A stretch of DNA of 64,000 bases from Pseudomonas prosekii (GTDB taxonomy: Bacteria; Pseudomonadota; Gammaproteobacteria; Pseudomonadales; Pseudomonadaceae), in assembly GCF_900105155.1 (NCBI RefSeq), contig NZ_LT629762.1, positions 4,492,501-4,556,500 of the forward strand, in the 5' to 3' direction. The stretch's first letter is position 1. Each line of letters opens with the position of its first letter. Below the pieces are notes generated by a model. It did no database searches. It saw only the letters and a program-made list of their open reading frames with translations, and was not told the origin of the DNA. Shown here piece after piece: positions 18,796 to 26,411 of the stretch. The translations under genes were made by a program, and so were the position numbers.

Positions 18796-19284
18796 ATGAA
18801 CACCGTAATCCGCAACGTCACGCCCGCCGACCTCGACCGCTGCTACGCCATCGAAACCGTTGCCTATGAAGGCGACGAAGCCGCCACCCGCGAAAAAATC
18901 GCCACGCGCATAGCCACTTGGCCCGAGGGGTTTATCGTCGCTGACGTGGACGGCGTTGTAGGCGGTTTCGTCAACTCCGGTGCGGCGTTTGACGTCGAGA
19001 TGTCGGACGAAGCGTTCAAGGAACTGATCGGCCACGACCCGGCTGGCCCGCACGTGGTGATCATGTCAGTGGTGGTGCACCCGGATTTTCAGGGGCAGGG
19101 GTTGGCCAAAAGCTTGCTCGCCGAATTCATCGAACGCATGCGCGCGCTGGGCAAAACCCACATTCACCTGATGTGCAAGGAACGGCACATTGCGCTGTAC
19201 GCCGGGTTCGGCTTCGCCTACATCAAGCCCTCGGCGTCGGACCACGGCGGAATGGCCTGGCATGAAATGGTGCTGGAACTCTGA
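18796..19284 (+). CDS. GNAT family N-acetyltransferase
   Basis: A 162-residue acetyltransferase. The acetyl-CoA motif A is clear: VVHPDFQGQGLAKSLLAEFI (Q-G-x-G-x-A, near residue 95), with the C-terminal ALYAGFGF. The N-terminal half (TPADLDRCYAIETVAYEGDEA) resembles the arylalkylamine/serotonin acetyltransferase-like branch. The substrate is unknown. It is followed 30 bases later by the IS3-family element at 19315. Confidence 0.87.
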   Translation: MNTVIRNVTPADLDRCYAIETVAYEGDEAATREKIATRIATWPEGFIVADVDGVVGGFVNSGAAFDVEMSDEAFKELIGHDPAGPHVVIMSVVVHPDFQGQGLAKSLLAEFIERMRALGKTHIHLMCKERHIALYAGFGFAYIKPSASDHGGMAWHEMVLEL

Positions 19285-19354
19285 TTGATTTGAAGCCCCC
19301 TGTAGGAGTGAGCCTGATCTGGTCAAGTAATCCTGGACACCAATTACGGTTTTT

Positions 19355-20143
19355 TCACGCCGCCATTTTCTCCATGGCGACCGGTGACCGGTAATCGTTG
19401 TAGCTATGGAGCCTGAAGTTGTTGTAGCGCACCACGTAGCGCTGCAAATCAGCCCGGGCTTCATACTCCGAGCGGTAACCGGCTTCAGGCACCCACTCTG
19501 ATTTCAGACTTCCAAAGAAACGCTCCATCGGGGCGTTATCCCAGCATTCGCCTTTACGACTCATGCTTTGCCGCAGTCCATTCGCCAGCAACTCATTCCT
19601 GAACTTATGGCTGGTGTACTGGCAGCCTTGATCGGAGTGAAACAGCACGTCTTTGGGTTTGCCTCGCAGCTCAACCGCCATCCGTAGGGCCTCGCAGGTC
19701 AGCTCCGCATCCGAGATCATCGAAAACGCCCACCCCACGAGCCGGCGGGCGAACAGATCCAGAACCGCTGCAAAATACATCCACCGCGTGCCGACCTTGA
19801 TGTACGTCACGTCCGCGCACCACACTTGGTTGATCGCCGTGACATCAAACTCGCGCTTAAGCACGTGCGGCGCCACCAAGGCTTCAACGCCAGATGACTT
19901 GTATTTGTGACGTCGGCGCTGACGACTGACCACGCCGGCTTCTCGCATCAAGCTGCGAGCCATGTGCCTCCCGACGCGATGCCCCTTGGCTTGCAGCTCC
20001 CTGGAAAGGGTGCGCGCCCCCGCGGAAGCTCTGGATTCCTTGTGATGCTCGACCAGCATGGCTTTGAGTTTCTCCCGCTCAGGGTTCACCTTGCCTTGGC
20101 GCTGACGCCAGGCATAAAAACTGCTGCGGCTGACTTCAAACAC
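19355..20143 (-). CDS. IS3-family transposase OrfB (catalytic part)
   Basis: A 262-residue integrase-core segment with the DDE residues in VWCADVTYIK, LFHSDQGCQY and the NAPMERFF glutamate, and the IS3-type ending YNDYRSPVAMEKM. The frame remains open upstream to the slip site at about 20239, so the functional product is an OrfA-OrfB fusion made by -1 frameshifting. The ATG at 20143 is internal and may not be used. Confidence 0.9.
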   Translation of the reverse strand: MFEVSRSSFYAWRQRQGKVNPEREKLKAMLVEHHKESRASAGARTLSRELQAKGHRVGRHMARSLMREAGVVSRQRRRHKYKSSGVEALVAPHVLKREFDVTAINQVWCADVTYIKVGTRWMYFAAVLDLFARRLVGWAFSMISDAELTCEALRMAVELRGKPKDVLFHSDQGCQYTSHKFRNELLANGLRQSMSRKGECWDNAPMERFFGSLKSEWVPEAGYRSEYEARADLQRYVVRYNNFRLHSYNDYRSPVAMEKMAA

Positions 20144-20187
20144 CCGGCAGCAGTCGTTAACGCCGTATCGCTCACCCAGCTCATTGA

Positions 20188-20490
20188 TCAGTGAGAATGA
20201 TCTTTGGCGTCCAAAAGCAGGAGAGCACTGGCCTTTTTTAGGATTTCGATATCCCGGTCTTTTTGCCTGAGCAAGGCTTTGAGTTCCTGGATTTCTCGCT
20301 GGTCAGCCGTGATCGCTTTGGCTCCCACCGGGGTCGAACCCTGGCGTTCTTTACGCACCTGATCGACCCAGCGACGCAAGGCGGTAGGGCCAATATCTAA
20401 ACTGGCGCAAACCTCGGGAACCGATATCCCCTCATCCAGCACCATGCCAGCAGCCTTGAGTTTGAACTCAGTTGAATAAGAATTACGCAT
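20188..20490 (-). CDS. IS3-family transposase OrfA
   Basis: A 100-residue helix-turn-helix protein (MRNSYSTEFKLKAAGMVLDE, then VCASLDIGPTALRRWVDQ) with a C-terminal leucine-zipper-like stretch (IQELKALLRQKDRDIEILKKA). The start at 20490 has GAGG upstream; a start at 20523 is also open. It binds the element ends and, through frameshifting, supplies the N-terminus of the transposase. Confidence 0.88.
   Translation of the reverse strand: MRNSYSTEFKLKAAGMVLDEGISVPEVCASLDIGPTALRRWVDQVRKERQGSTPVGAKAITADQREIQELKALLRQKDRDIEILKKASALLLLDAKDHSH
20233..20239 (-). other. Programmed -1 frameshift site of the IS
   Basis: On the minus strand AAAAAAG occurs in the overlap of orfA and orfB. OrfA codons start at positions divisible by 3 and OrfB at positions one higher, exactly the change produced by a -1 slip. 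The OrfB frame is stop-free from here on. Confidence 0.85.
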
Positions 20491-20563
20491 ATCCAAAAAC
20501 ACCTCAGATTTGGGCGACATCATAGCGCCCGATTGAAGTGTCCAAAATCATTAGGCCAGTTCA

Positions 20564-20955
20564 GCCTGCTCGCGATTGGGTCGGTACTTTCAACATCAAT
20601 GTTGGTGGTGACTACGCCTTCGCGGGCAAGCCTCGCTCCTACATGGGGCCGGTGTCGTACACGAATCCCAGACCACTGAAGATCCCCTGTGGGAGTGAGC
20701 TTGCTCGCGATTGGGCCGGCACTTTCAACATTGATGTTGACGGTGAATACGCCTTCGCGGGCAAGCCTCGCTCCTACAGGGGGCCGGTGTCGTACACGAA
20801 TTCCAGGCCGCTGAAGATCCCCTGTGGGAGTGAGCCTGCTCGCGATGGGGTCGGCACTTTCAACATTGATGTTGGCGGTGACTACGCCTTCGCGGGCAAG
20901 CCTCGCTCCTACAGGGGGCCGGTGTTGTGCGGGAACCCCGGGCCACTGGGTTTTA
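20564..20955. repeat. 135-bp tandem REP array (three units, last one decaying)
   Basis: The segment beginning GCCTGCTCGCGATTGGG repeats at 20564, 20699 and 20834, a period of exactly 135 bases. Each unit holds one REP of the GAGCxTGCTCGC type and one inverted GCGGGCAAGCCTCGCTCCTAC unit. The first unit is split by the IS at 19315; its start is at 19301-19314. The region contains no real gene. Confidence 0.9.
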
Positions 20956-20968
20956 GCTTGTTGGGGAT

Positions 20969-21574
20969 TTAATACAAGCTATCGCGCACTCGCGCCGGGG
21001 CTTCGCGGTCGTAGGTGTCGGCGTCGAACTGTCCGTCATTCAAGCGTTTGTGAAACGCGCCTGCCGTCGGCAGTGCCGAGCGGTCGAGGAAGCGTTCGGG
21101 GTTCCACAGCTCTGATCGGACAATCGCTTTCGAACAATGGAAATACGCCGCGTCCACCGTCACCAGCAGCACCGTGCGCGCCGGTTTGCCGTTGACCGCG
21201 AAACTCTCCAGCAGCGTCGGTTCGGCGCTGATTTTCGCCGTACCGTTGACGCGCAATGTTTCGCCAATCCCCGGAATGATGAACAGCAGCGACACTCGCG
21301 GATCGAGCACCACGTTGCGCAGCGTGTCGATGCGGTTGTTGCCCGGACGATCCGGGATCACCAGCGTGCGCTCATCGATGATCCGCACAAACCCCGGCGC
21401 ATCGCCGCGCGGCGAGCCGTCCATGCCTTCCGGGCCGACCGAGCTGATGATGATCAGCGGCGAGGCGCGGACCATCGCCTGATAATCCTCGTTCAGAAAC
21501 GCGATCTGCTTGCGCACCGCACGGTCGTGCGGTTGGCCGTAAATCGCTTCGAGTGCTGCGATTGAATCCACCAT
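20969..21574 (-). CDS. Pyridoxamine 5'-phosphate oxidase family flavoprotein
   Basis: A 201-residue protein with the split-barrel flavin-binding fold: ASPLIIISSVGPEGMDGSPRGD (key residues SVG, SPRGD), then LVIPDRPGNNRIDTLRN and VSLLFIIPGIGETLRVNGTA. These match the MSMEG_1061-type subgroup of predicted FMN-dependent oxidoreductases, not PdxH itself. GAGGGG precedes the ATG. The substrate is unknown. Confidence 0.85.
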   Translation of the reverse strand: MVDSIAALEAIYGQPHDRAVRKQIAFLNEDYQAMVRASPLIIISSVGPEGMDGSPRGDAPGFVRIIDERTLVIPDRPGNNRIDTLRNVVLDPRVSLLFIIPGIGETLRVNGTAKISAEPTLLESFAVNGKPARTVLLVTVDAAYFHCSKAIVRSELWNPERFLDRSALPTAGAFHKRLNDGQFDADTYDREAPARVRDSLY

Positions 21575-21598
21575 GATTTTCCCCTCAACCCATCTGCA

Positions 21599-22084
21599 TC
21601 AGAACACCAGACTCATGCGCCGCTCATAGCCAATTCGGCCGCGATACGCCTCGCCACTGTCGACGTAGCCGAACCGTGCATACAGCGCAATCGCCGCGTC
21701 ATTGTCGGCGTCGACCGACAATTCAATCGCCTTGATTTCAGGAAATGCCTGGCGCGCAACCTCGGGCAGGGTTTCCAGGCAGGCCTTGCCGTAACCTTTG
21801 CCCTGGGCGCGTTGATCGACTTGCAAAGCGTGCAGCGTGGCGCTGTGTTCGTCGGCCCAGGCCGGCAAAACCGGCGGGCGTTTGAGCAGCAGGAACGCGA
21901 CGGGAATGTCCTCGGCCAGCAGCGCGAAACCTTTGACGCCGGGGCCGGGTTTGGACAGCAAGGTGTGCAAGGCACCGTGGATGTCGCCGCTGAATCTGAT
22001 CTGTTCCTGATGAACTTCAATGGCCTCGACCTGCTGGCGCTGCAACGCGTTCAGGCTCTCGTATGGCACGAGTAAGACTGTCAC
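21599..22084 (-). CDS. GNAT family N-acetyltransferase
   Basis: A 161-residue acetyltransferase beginning with a GTG codon at 22084 (AAGGA sits about 9 bases upstream). Motif A reads LQVDQRAQGKGYGKACLETL near residue 95, and the C-terminal part has DADNDAAIALYARFGY. The substrate is unknown. It lies 24 bases from the flavoprotein gene on the same strand and may be co-transcribed with it. Confidence 0.85.
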   Translation of the reverse strand: MTVLLVPYESLNALQRQQVEAIEVHQEQIRFSGDIHGALHTLLSKPGPGVKGFALLAEDIPVAFLLLKRPPVLPAWADEHSATLHALQVDQRAQGKGYGKACLETLPEVARQAFPEIKAIELSVDADNDAAIALYARFGYVDSGEAYRGRIGYERRMSLVF

Positions 22085-22160
22085 TGGAGGTGTCCTTTTC
22101 CAACCGATATGAGTGGCGGATTCTAGCGAGTTTGCGCGGTTGGATTATTTTTATTTCGAC

Positions 22161-22188
22161 TGTCGATTGGCCGTGATGCCGAACGACT
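22161..22188 (+). promoter_or_regulatory. Candidate ECF42-type promoter
   Basis: TGTCGA at 22161-22166, a 17-base spacer, then CGACT at 22184-22188. This fits the promoter I recall for ECF42 sigma factors (TGTCGA at -35, CGA/TC at -10). It stands 37 bases before the first gene of the cassette that encodes such a sigma factor. Confidence 0.6.
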
Positions 22189-22225
22189 AAAGGTGTCTTC
22201 CCAACCAAAACCACGGAGAAACACC

Positions 22226-22651
22226 ATGAATCCGCTCAGCCAGATCCATCACCTGATCGACAGCTATCGCCAGGCTGTTGTCGCTAAAGACGTGGAAAAA
22301 GTCATGGCGTTGTACGCCGACGACATCGTCTCGTTCGACGCGGTCAAGGCCCTGCAATTCAAGGGCAAAGCGGCGTACCGCGCGCATTGGCAGGAATGCA
22401 TGGAAATGTGCCCCGGCCCGCACATCTTCGAATTCCACGAGATCGACATCGTGCCCTCGCAGGAAATCGCTTTCGCCCATTGGCTGGCGCACTGCGGCGG
22501 CACCAACGAACAGGGCGAAACCCAGGCCTGCTGGATGCGCGTTACCCAGTGCTACCGGCAAGAGGCGGGGCTGTGGAAGATCGTCCACGAACACTGGTCG
22601 GCACCGTTCGACATGGTCAGCGGCGCGGCGTTGTTCGAGCTCAAGCCCTGA
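22226..22651 (+). CDS. SnoaL/NTF2-like protein of the sigma cassette
   Basis: A 141-residue protein with the NTF2 fold pattern: IDSYRQAVVAKDVEKVMALYADDIVSFD near the start and WKIVHEHWSAPFD near the end, as in SnoaL/DUF4440 ketosteroid isomerase-like proteins. CGGAGAAACACC precedes the ATG at 22226. It is the first gene of a four-gene run ending with the sigma factor. Its ligand or substrate is unknown. Confidence 0.82.
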   Translation: MNPLSQIHHLIDSYRQAVVAKDVEKVMALYADDIVSFDAVKALQFKGKAAYRAHWQECMEMCPGPHIFEFHEIDIVPSQEIAFAHWLAHCGGTNEQGETQACWMRVTQCYRQEAGLWKIVHEHWSAPFDMVSGAALFELKP

Positions 22652-22744
22652 GCGACGGACTGATTCATCCGGGCTTGCTCGTCGGAAAAACCGCCGACTC
22701 GCCGCACAGCAGCCATAGTTGATCAGCCGATCACGGAGAGCCAC

Positions 22745-23089
22745 ATGAAATACCTATGCCTGGTTTACAGCAACGAGCAGACCCTGCATTCGTTGCCCGA
22801 AAGCCCTGAAGACGCCGAGTGCATGGCCTACGCCGAGGCGATTCAGGGCAGTGGCCGGATGATCGCCGCCGAAGCGCTGGAGTCGGTGCAGACCGCCACC
22901 ACGGTGCGCATGCGCAACGGCAAATTGTCGATCACCGACGGCCCGTTTGCCGAAACCAAAGAGCAGCTCGCCGGTTTTTACCTGATCGATGCCAAGGACC
23001 TCAACGAAGCGCTGCAGGTCGCCGGCAATATCCCGGCGGCCCGCGTCGGCTGTGTCGAAGTGCGCCCGGTGCGCCAGTTGAAACCCTGA
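22745..23089 (+). CDS. YCII-related (DGPF domain) protein
   Basis: A 114-residue protein with the motif ITDGPFAETKEQLAGFYLID (DGPF near residue 65) that names the DGPF branch of YCII proteins. These small dimeric proteins are consistently encoded beside ECF42 sigma factors; their role in signalling is unproven. A ribosome site (CGGAGAGCCAC) precedes the ATG. Confidence 0.9.
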   Translation: MKYLCLVYSNEQTLHSLPESPEDAECMAYAEAIQGSGRMIAAEALESVQTATTVRMRNGKLSITDGPFAETKEQLAGFYLIDAKDLNEALQVAGNIPAARVGCVEVRPVRQLKP

Positions 23090-23169
23090 GCAATCGCCAC
23101 GCGCACATAAAAAAAGCAGTCTCGAAACCACAATCTCAAGACAACAATCACAAAAAAACAGGAGATCCC

Positions 23170-23661
23170 ATGAGCCCGCAGTCCTTGAAAAACCAGCCTG
23201 CGCCGTTCCAATTGTCGATCAGCCGTTTGATCGACGCGCCACGCCGCAAAATCTTCCGCGCCTGGACCGAGCCAGCGTTGCTCGCGCAATGGTGGGGCCC
23301 GCACGGCATGACCACGCCGGAGTGCGAAATGGACCTGTGGGTCGGCGGCCAGTTTCGCACCTTGATGCGCGCGCCGGATGGCAGCGAATACCCGACGCTG
23401 GGCGTGTTTCTGGAGATCGTCGCGCCCGAGCGATTGGTCTTCACCGACGCGTTTGCGCCGGGTTGGATTCCGTCGGGCAAACCGTTCATGAGCGCCGAAG
23501 TCACGCTCGAAGAGCAGGGCGGCCAAACCCTGTATACCGCCCGCGCCATGCACTGGAGCGAAGAGGATCGCCAGGCCCACGAGGCCATGGGTTTTCATGA
23601 CGGCTGGGGGCAAAGCCTTGATCGGCTGGTGACGCTGGTCACCGAAGGCATGCCGGACTGA
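23170..23661 (+). CDS. SRPBCC / AHSA1-like domain protein
   Basis: A 163-residue START-like fold protein: ISRLIDAPRRKIFRAWTEPALLAQWWGP at the start and FHDGWGQSLDRLVTLV at the end are typical of the AHSA1 (activator of Hsp90 ATPase)-like group. ACAGGAGATCCC precedes the ATG at 23170. Its stop codon shares one base with the start of the sigma gene, so translation is probably coupled. It likely binds a hydrophobic ligand (family knowledge). Confidence 0.87.
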   Translation: MSPQSLKNQPAPFQLSISRLIDAPRRKIFRAWTEPALLAQWWGPHGMTTPECEMDLWVGGQFRTLMRAPDGSEYPTLGVFLEIVAPERLVFTDAFAPGWIPSGKPFMSAEVTLEEQGGQTLYTARAMHWSEEDRQAHEAMGFHDGWGQSLDRLVTLVTEGMPD

Positions 23662-24896
23662 TGTCCGCCGAATCGGTGAAAGCGCGGGTCGAGCAGGTTT
23701 ATCGCGAAGACTCGCGGCGCATTCTGGCGACGCTGATCCGTTTGCTCGGCGATTTCGACCTCGCCGAGGAGGCGCTGCACGAAGCGTTTTTCGTCGCCGT
23801 CGCGCGTTGGCAAACCGACGGCGTGCCGGCCAATCCGCGCACGTGGCTGGTGTCCACCGGGCGCTTCAAGGCGATTGACGTGTTGCGCCGACGTGCGCGG
23901 TTCAACGCCTCGCGGCCGCTGCTGATCGCTCAGTTGGAAGAACTGGAGCAGGCCGACTGGAGTGACGAAGACGTGGAAGACGATCGCTTGCGCCTGATCT
24001 TCACTTGTTGCCACCCGGCCCTCGCGGCGGATTCCCAGGTGCCGCTGACCTTGCGCGAAGTCTGCGACCTGACCACCGAAGAAATCGCCCGCGCGTTTCT
24101 CTCGGCGCCGGCGACCATTGCCCAGCGCATCGTGCGCGCGAAAGCGAAAATTCGTGACGCGAAGATCCCGTATCAAGTGCCGTCGCTGGCCGAGTTGCCC
24201 GAGCGCCTCGACAGCGTTTTGCGGGTGATTTATCTGGTGTTCAACGAAGGCTATTCGGCGTCGATTGGTGCCGAGCTGACCCGTGAAGATCTGACCCGCG
24301 AAGCGATTCGCCTGGGTCGATTACTGGTGGAATTGTTGCCCGAAGCAGAAGTGCTGGGATTGCTCGGGTTGATGCTGTTGCACGAGTCGCGGCGCCCGGC
24401 GCGGACCTCGGCGGACGGTGAGCTGATCTTGCTGGATGAACAGGACCGTACGTTGTGGGACGCCACGATGATTGCCGAAGGCTGCGCGCTGGTGGAACGC
24501 GCGTTGACCCTGCGCCGCTTCGGCCCTTATTGCCTGCAAGCGGCGATTGCGGCGGTGCACGCTGAAGCGCCGACGGCGGCGCAAACCGACTGGCCGCAGA
24601 TTGTCGGTTTATACGATTTGCTGCTGCGCGCGCTGCCATCACCGGTGATCGAACTCAACCGCGCCGTGGCGTTGGCCATGCGCGACGGGCCGTTGGCGGG
24701 ATTGACGGTGGTGGAGGCGATTCTGGCGCGCGGCGAATTGCTCGATTACCACTTGGCGCACTCGGCGCGGGCGCAGTTTTGTCGGCAGTTGGGCAGGGTG
24801 GACGAGGCGCGGTCGGCGTATCGACGAGCGCTGGAATTGACCCGGCAAGCGCCAGAGCGGCGGTTTATCGAGCGGCGCCTGCAAGAATTGCAGTAG
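23661..24896 (+). CDS. ECF42-type RNA polymerase sigma factor
   Basis: A 411-residue sigma factor. The N-terminal half holds region 2 (ILATLIRLLGDFDLAEEALHEAFFVAVARW) and region 4 (VPLTLREVCDLTTEEIARAFL). The C-terminal half, about 230 residues, is the long TPR-like extension that marks group ECF42 (LLGLMLLHESRRPAR, PSPVIELNRAVALA, LARGELLDYHLAHSARAQF). No anti-sigma factor is encoded nearby, as usual for this group; control is thought to involve the extension and the DGPF proteins. Confidence 0.9.
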   Translation: MSAESVKARVEQVYREDSRRILATLIRLLGDFDLAEEALHEAFFVAVARWQTDGVPANPRTWLVSTGRFKAIDVLRRRARFNASRPLLIAQLEELEQADWSDEDVEDDRLRLIFTCCHPALAADSQVPLTLREVCDLTTEEIARAFLSAPATIAQRIVRAKAKIRDAKIPYQVPSLAELPERLDSVLRVIYLVFNEGYSASIGAELTREDLTREAIRLGRLLVELLPEAEVLGLLGLMLLHESRRPARTSADGELILLDEQDRTLWDATMIAEGCALVERALTLRRFGPYCLQAAIAAVHAEAPTAAQTDWPQIVGLYDLLLRALPSPVIELNRAVALAMRDGPLAGLTVVEAILARGELLDYHLAHSARAQFCRQLGRVDEARSAYRRALELTRQAPERRFIERRLQELQ

Positions 24897-24936
24897 CCCC
24901 GATCGGCATCAAGGCTTGCCCGCAATGAGCGCGGCG

Positions 24937-25791
24937 CTATTCCAGCATCTTGCGCAAAAACCAGCTGCCCGCCGGCCCCGGTGGGTGCAGCCGCGACCAC
25001 AGCGCATCGACAAACACCGGTTTCGGCCAGCCGCGCACCTGCAATTCCACCAGCGATCCGGCGCCAAAACGCCCGACCAGCCAGCGCGGCAGCGGCGCCC
25101 AGCCAAATCCGCCCTGAGCCATCTCCAGCAGCATCAGATAACTCGGCGCCGACCAAACCCGGCCCTTCGCCCGGCTTTCATATGGATTGACGATGGTCGC
25201 CAGCCGCAACTCGCGATGTTGCTGCAGCACGTCTTGATCGATGCCGCTCAGCGCCGCCAACGGGTGAGTTTGCGCGACAAACAGGGCAATTTCCGTACGT
25301 TCATCGACCGTTGAACTGACCAGATCCGGCGGATAGCTGTCCTGCATTTCCGCAAACGCCACATGCGCTCGACCGCGTTGCACCAGCGCCACGAGGTCAT
25401 CGCATTCGGCGATCAGGCATTCAAGTTCCAGTTCCGGATAACGCTGCTCGAACACGCTGAGCGCCGCTTCGAAACGGTTCGACTGGTAAGTGTCGGAAAT
25501 CGCCACGGTCAGCTTCGCCTCGACCCCTTGTGATAACTGGCTGGCGGTCAATTCCAGGCGACTGCTGGCGGCGAGGATTTCTTCGGCGCGTTGCAACATC
25601 ACGTGGCCGGCCGGAGTCAGGCTGGGCTTGCGGCTGCTGCGGTCGAACAGCGTCAGGTTGAGATCGATTTCCAGGCTGGCAATCGCCGCACTGATGGTCG
25701 ACTGACTACGCCCGAGTTTGCGCGCCGCCGCCGAAAAGGAGCCCTGCGTCGCCGCTTGCACAAACGCCAACAATACTTCGTGAGAGGCCAT
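24937..25791 (-). CDS. LysR family regulator next to second PACE gene
   Basis: A 284-residue LysR protein: helix-turn-helix LLAFVQAATQGSFSAAARKLGRSQSTISAAI near the N-terminus, then an effector-binding domain. It starts 89 bases from the divergent PACE gene at 25881 and probably regulates it. The overall plan copies that of the regulator at 11830 (same GSFSAAAR helix and ending with a PLxxL...W segment), although the sequences are clearly diverged. Confidence 0.9.
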   Translation of the reverse strand: MASHEVLLAFVQAATQGSFSAAARKLGRSQSTISAAIASLEIDLNLTLFDRSSRKPSLTPAGHVMLQRAEEILAASSRLELTASQLSQGVEAKLTVAISDTYQSNRFEAALSVFEQRYPELELECLIAECDDLVALVQRGRAHVAFAEMQDSYPPDLVSSTVDERTEIALFVAQTHPLAALSGIDQDVLQQHRELRLATIVNPYESRAKGRVWSAPSYLMLLEMAQGGFGWAPLPRWLVGRFGAGSLVELQVRGWPKPVFVDALWSRLHPPGPAGSWFLRKMLE

Positions 25792-25880
25792 GAACTATCG
25801 CTCTGGTCGATGGTTATTGGTTTTGAAGTATCGGTGTGCTCGCGGATGATCGCAACCTCAGTCACTCAGGGAGTCTGGCC

Positions 25881-26309
25881 ATGAACGCCAACAAATCCAT
25901 TACTGAACGAGTTTTCCAGGCCATCGGTTTTGAACTGCTGGCCGTGTTGATCTGCACCCCGCTGCTGGCCTGGGTGATGGACAAACCCATGCTGGAAATG
26001 GGCGTCGCCATCGCCGCGCTGGCATTGGCGTGGAACGTGCTGTTCAACGGCATGTTTGACCGTTTGCTCAAGCGCTACGCGATCGTACGTAACGCGTGGG
26101 TTCGTGTGGTCCACGCGCTGTTGTTCGAAGGCGGTTTGATCGTGATGGGCGTGCCGTTGATTGCCTGGTGGCTGAGCATCAGCCTGTGGCAGGCGTTCTT
26201 GCTCGACATCGGCGTGCTGCTGTTCTTTTTGCCGTACACCTACGTTTACCACTGGGGTTACGACGTACTGCGCGAGCGTTTGCTGCTGCGCAATACCTGC
26301 CAAAACTGA
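25881..26309 (+). CDS. PACE family multidrug/biocide efflux transporter
   Basis: A 142-residue four-helix inner-membrane protein. The key membrane Glu is at position 18 (FELLAVLICTPLLAWVMDKP region), the second helix carries ALAWNVLFNGMFDRL, and the repeat signature IAWWLSISLWQAFLLDIGV follows. CAGGGAGTCTGGCC precedes the ATG. It pairs with the divergent LysR gene at 24937, repeating the arrangement at 11275-12702. Confidence 0.9.
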   Translation: MNANKSITERVFQAIGFELLAVLICTPLLAWVMDKPMLEMGVAIAALALAWNVLFNGMFDRLLKRYAIVRNAWVRVVHALLFEGGLIVMGVPLIAWWLSISLWQAFLLDIGVLLFFLPYTYVYHWGYDVLRERLLLRNTCQN

Positions 26310-26319
26310 ATGCTTTTGT

Positions 26320-26396
26320 AGCAACTGCCGAGCCCCGCGAGGCTGCGTTCGACGACAAATCGGACGCAGCCTCGCGGGGCTCGGCAGCTGCTACAT
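26320..26396. repeat. Long perfect inverted repeat (REP-like, fourth family)
   Basis: GTAGCAACTGCCGAGCCCCG and the following bases are complemented almost perfectly after a short centre (GACGACAAATC). It lies between the converging PACE and SDR genes and probably also stops transcription. Its sequence is unrelated to the GAGCGAGC-type REPs of the window. Confidence 0.85.
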
Positions 26397-26411
26397 GGGT
26401 TGATGGTTCAG

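Larger units (their letters stand above)
19315..20563 (-). mobile_element. IS3-family insertion sequence, 1249 bp, intact
   Basis: Imperfect terminal inverted repeats, TGATCTGG...CTGGACA on the left and TGAACTGG...TTGGACA (read inward) on the right, enclose orfA and orfB on the minus strand. The two frames are joined by a -1 slip site. The element interrupts a tandem REP array and carries a 3-base target duplication, so the insertion is simple and probably recent. Confidence 0.93.
19312..20566. repeat. 3-base target duplication (GCC) flanking the IS
   Basis: GCC at 19312-19314 and again at 20564-20566. Joining the two flanks restores GTAGGAGTGAGCC/TGCTCGCGAT, an ordinary REP unit, which proves the exact insertion point. 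Confidence 0.85.

Noticed and set aside
20538..20972. A 144-residue open frame with a 45-residue internal repeat
   Set aside because: It is the translation of the 135-base REP array plus an IS end; the period is divisible by 3, so no stop appears. It starts inside the IS and has no ribosome site.
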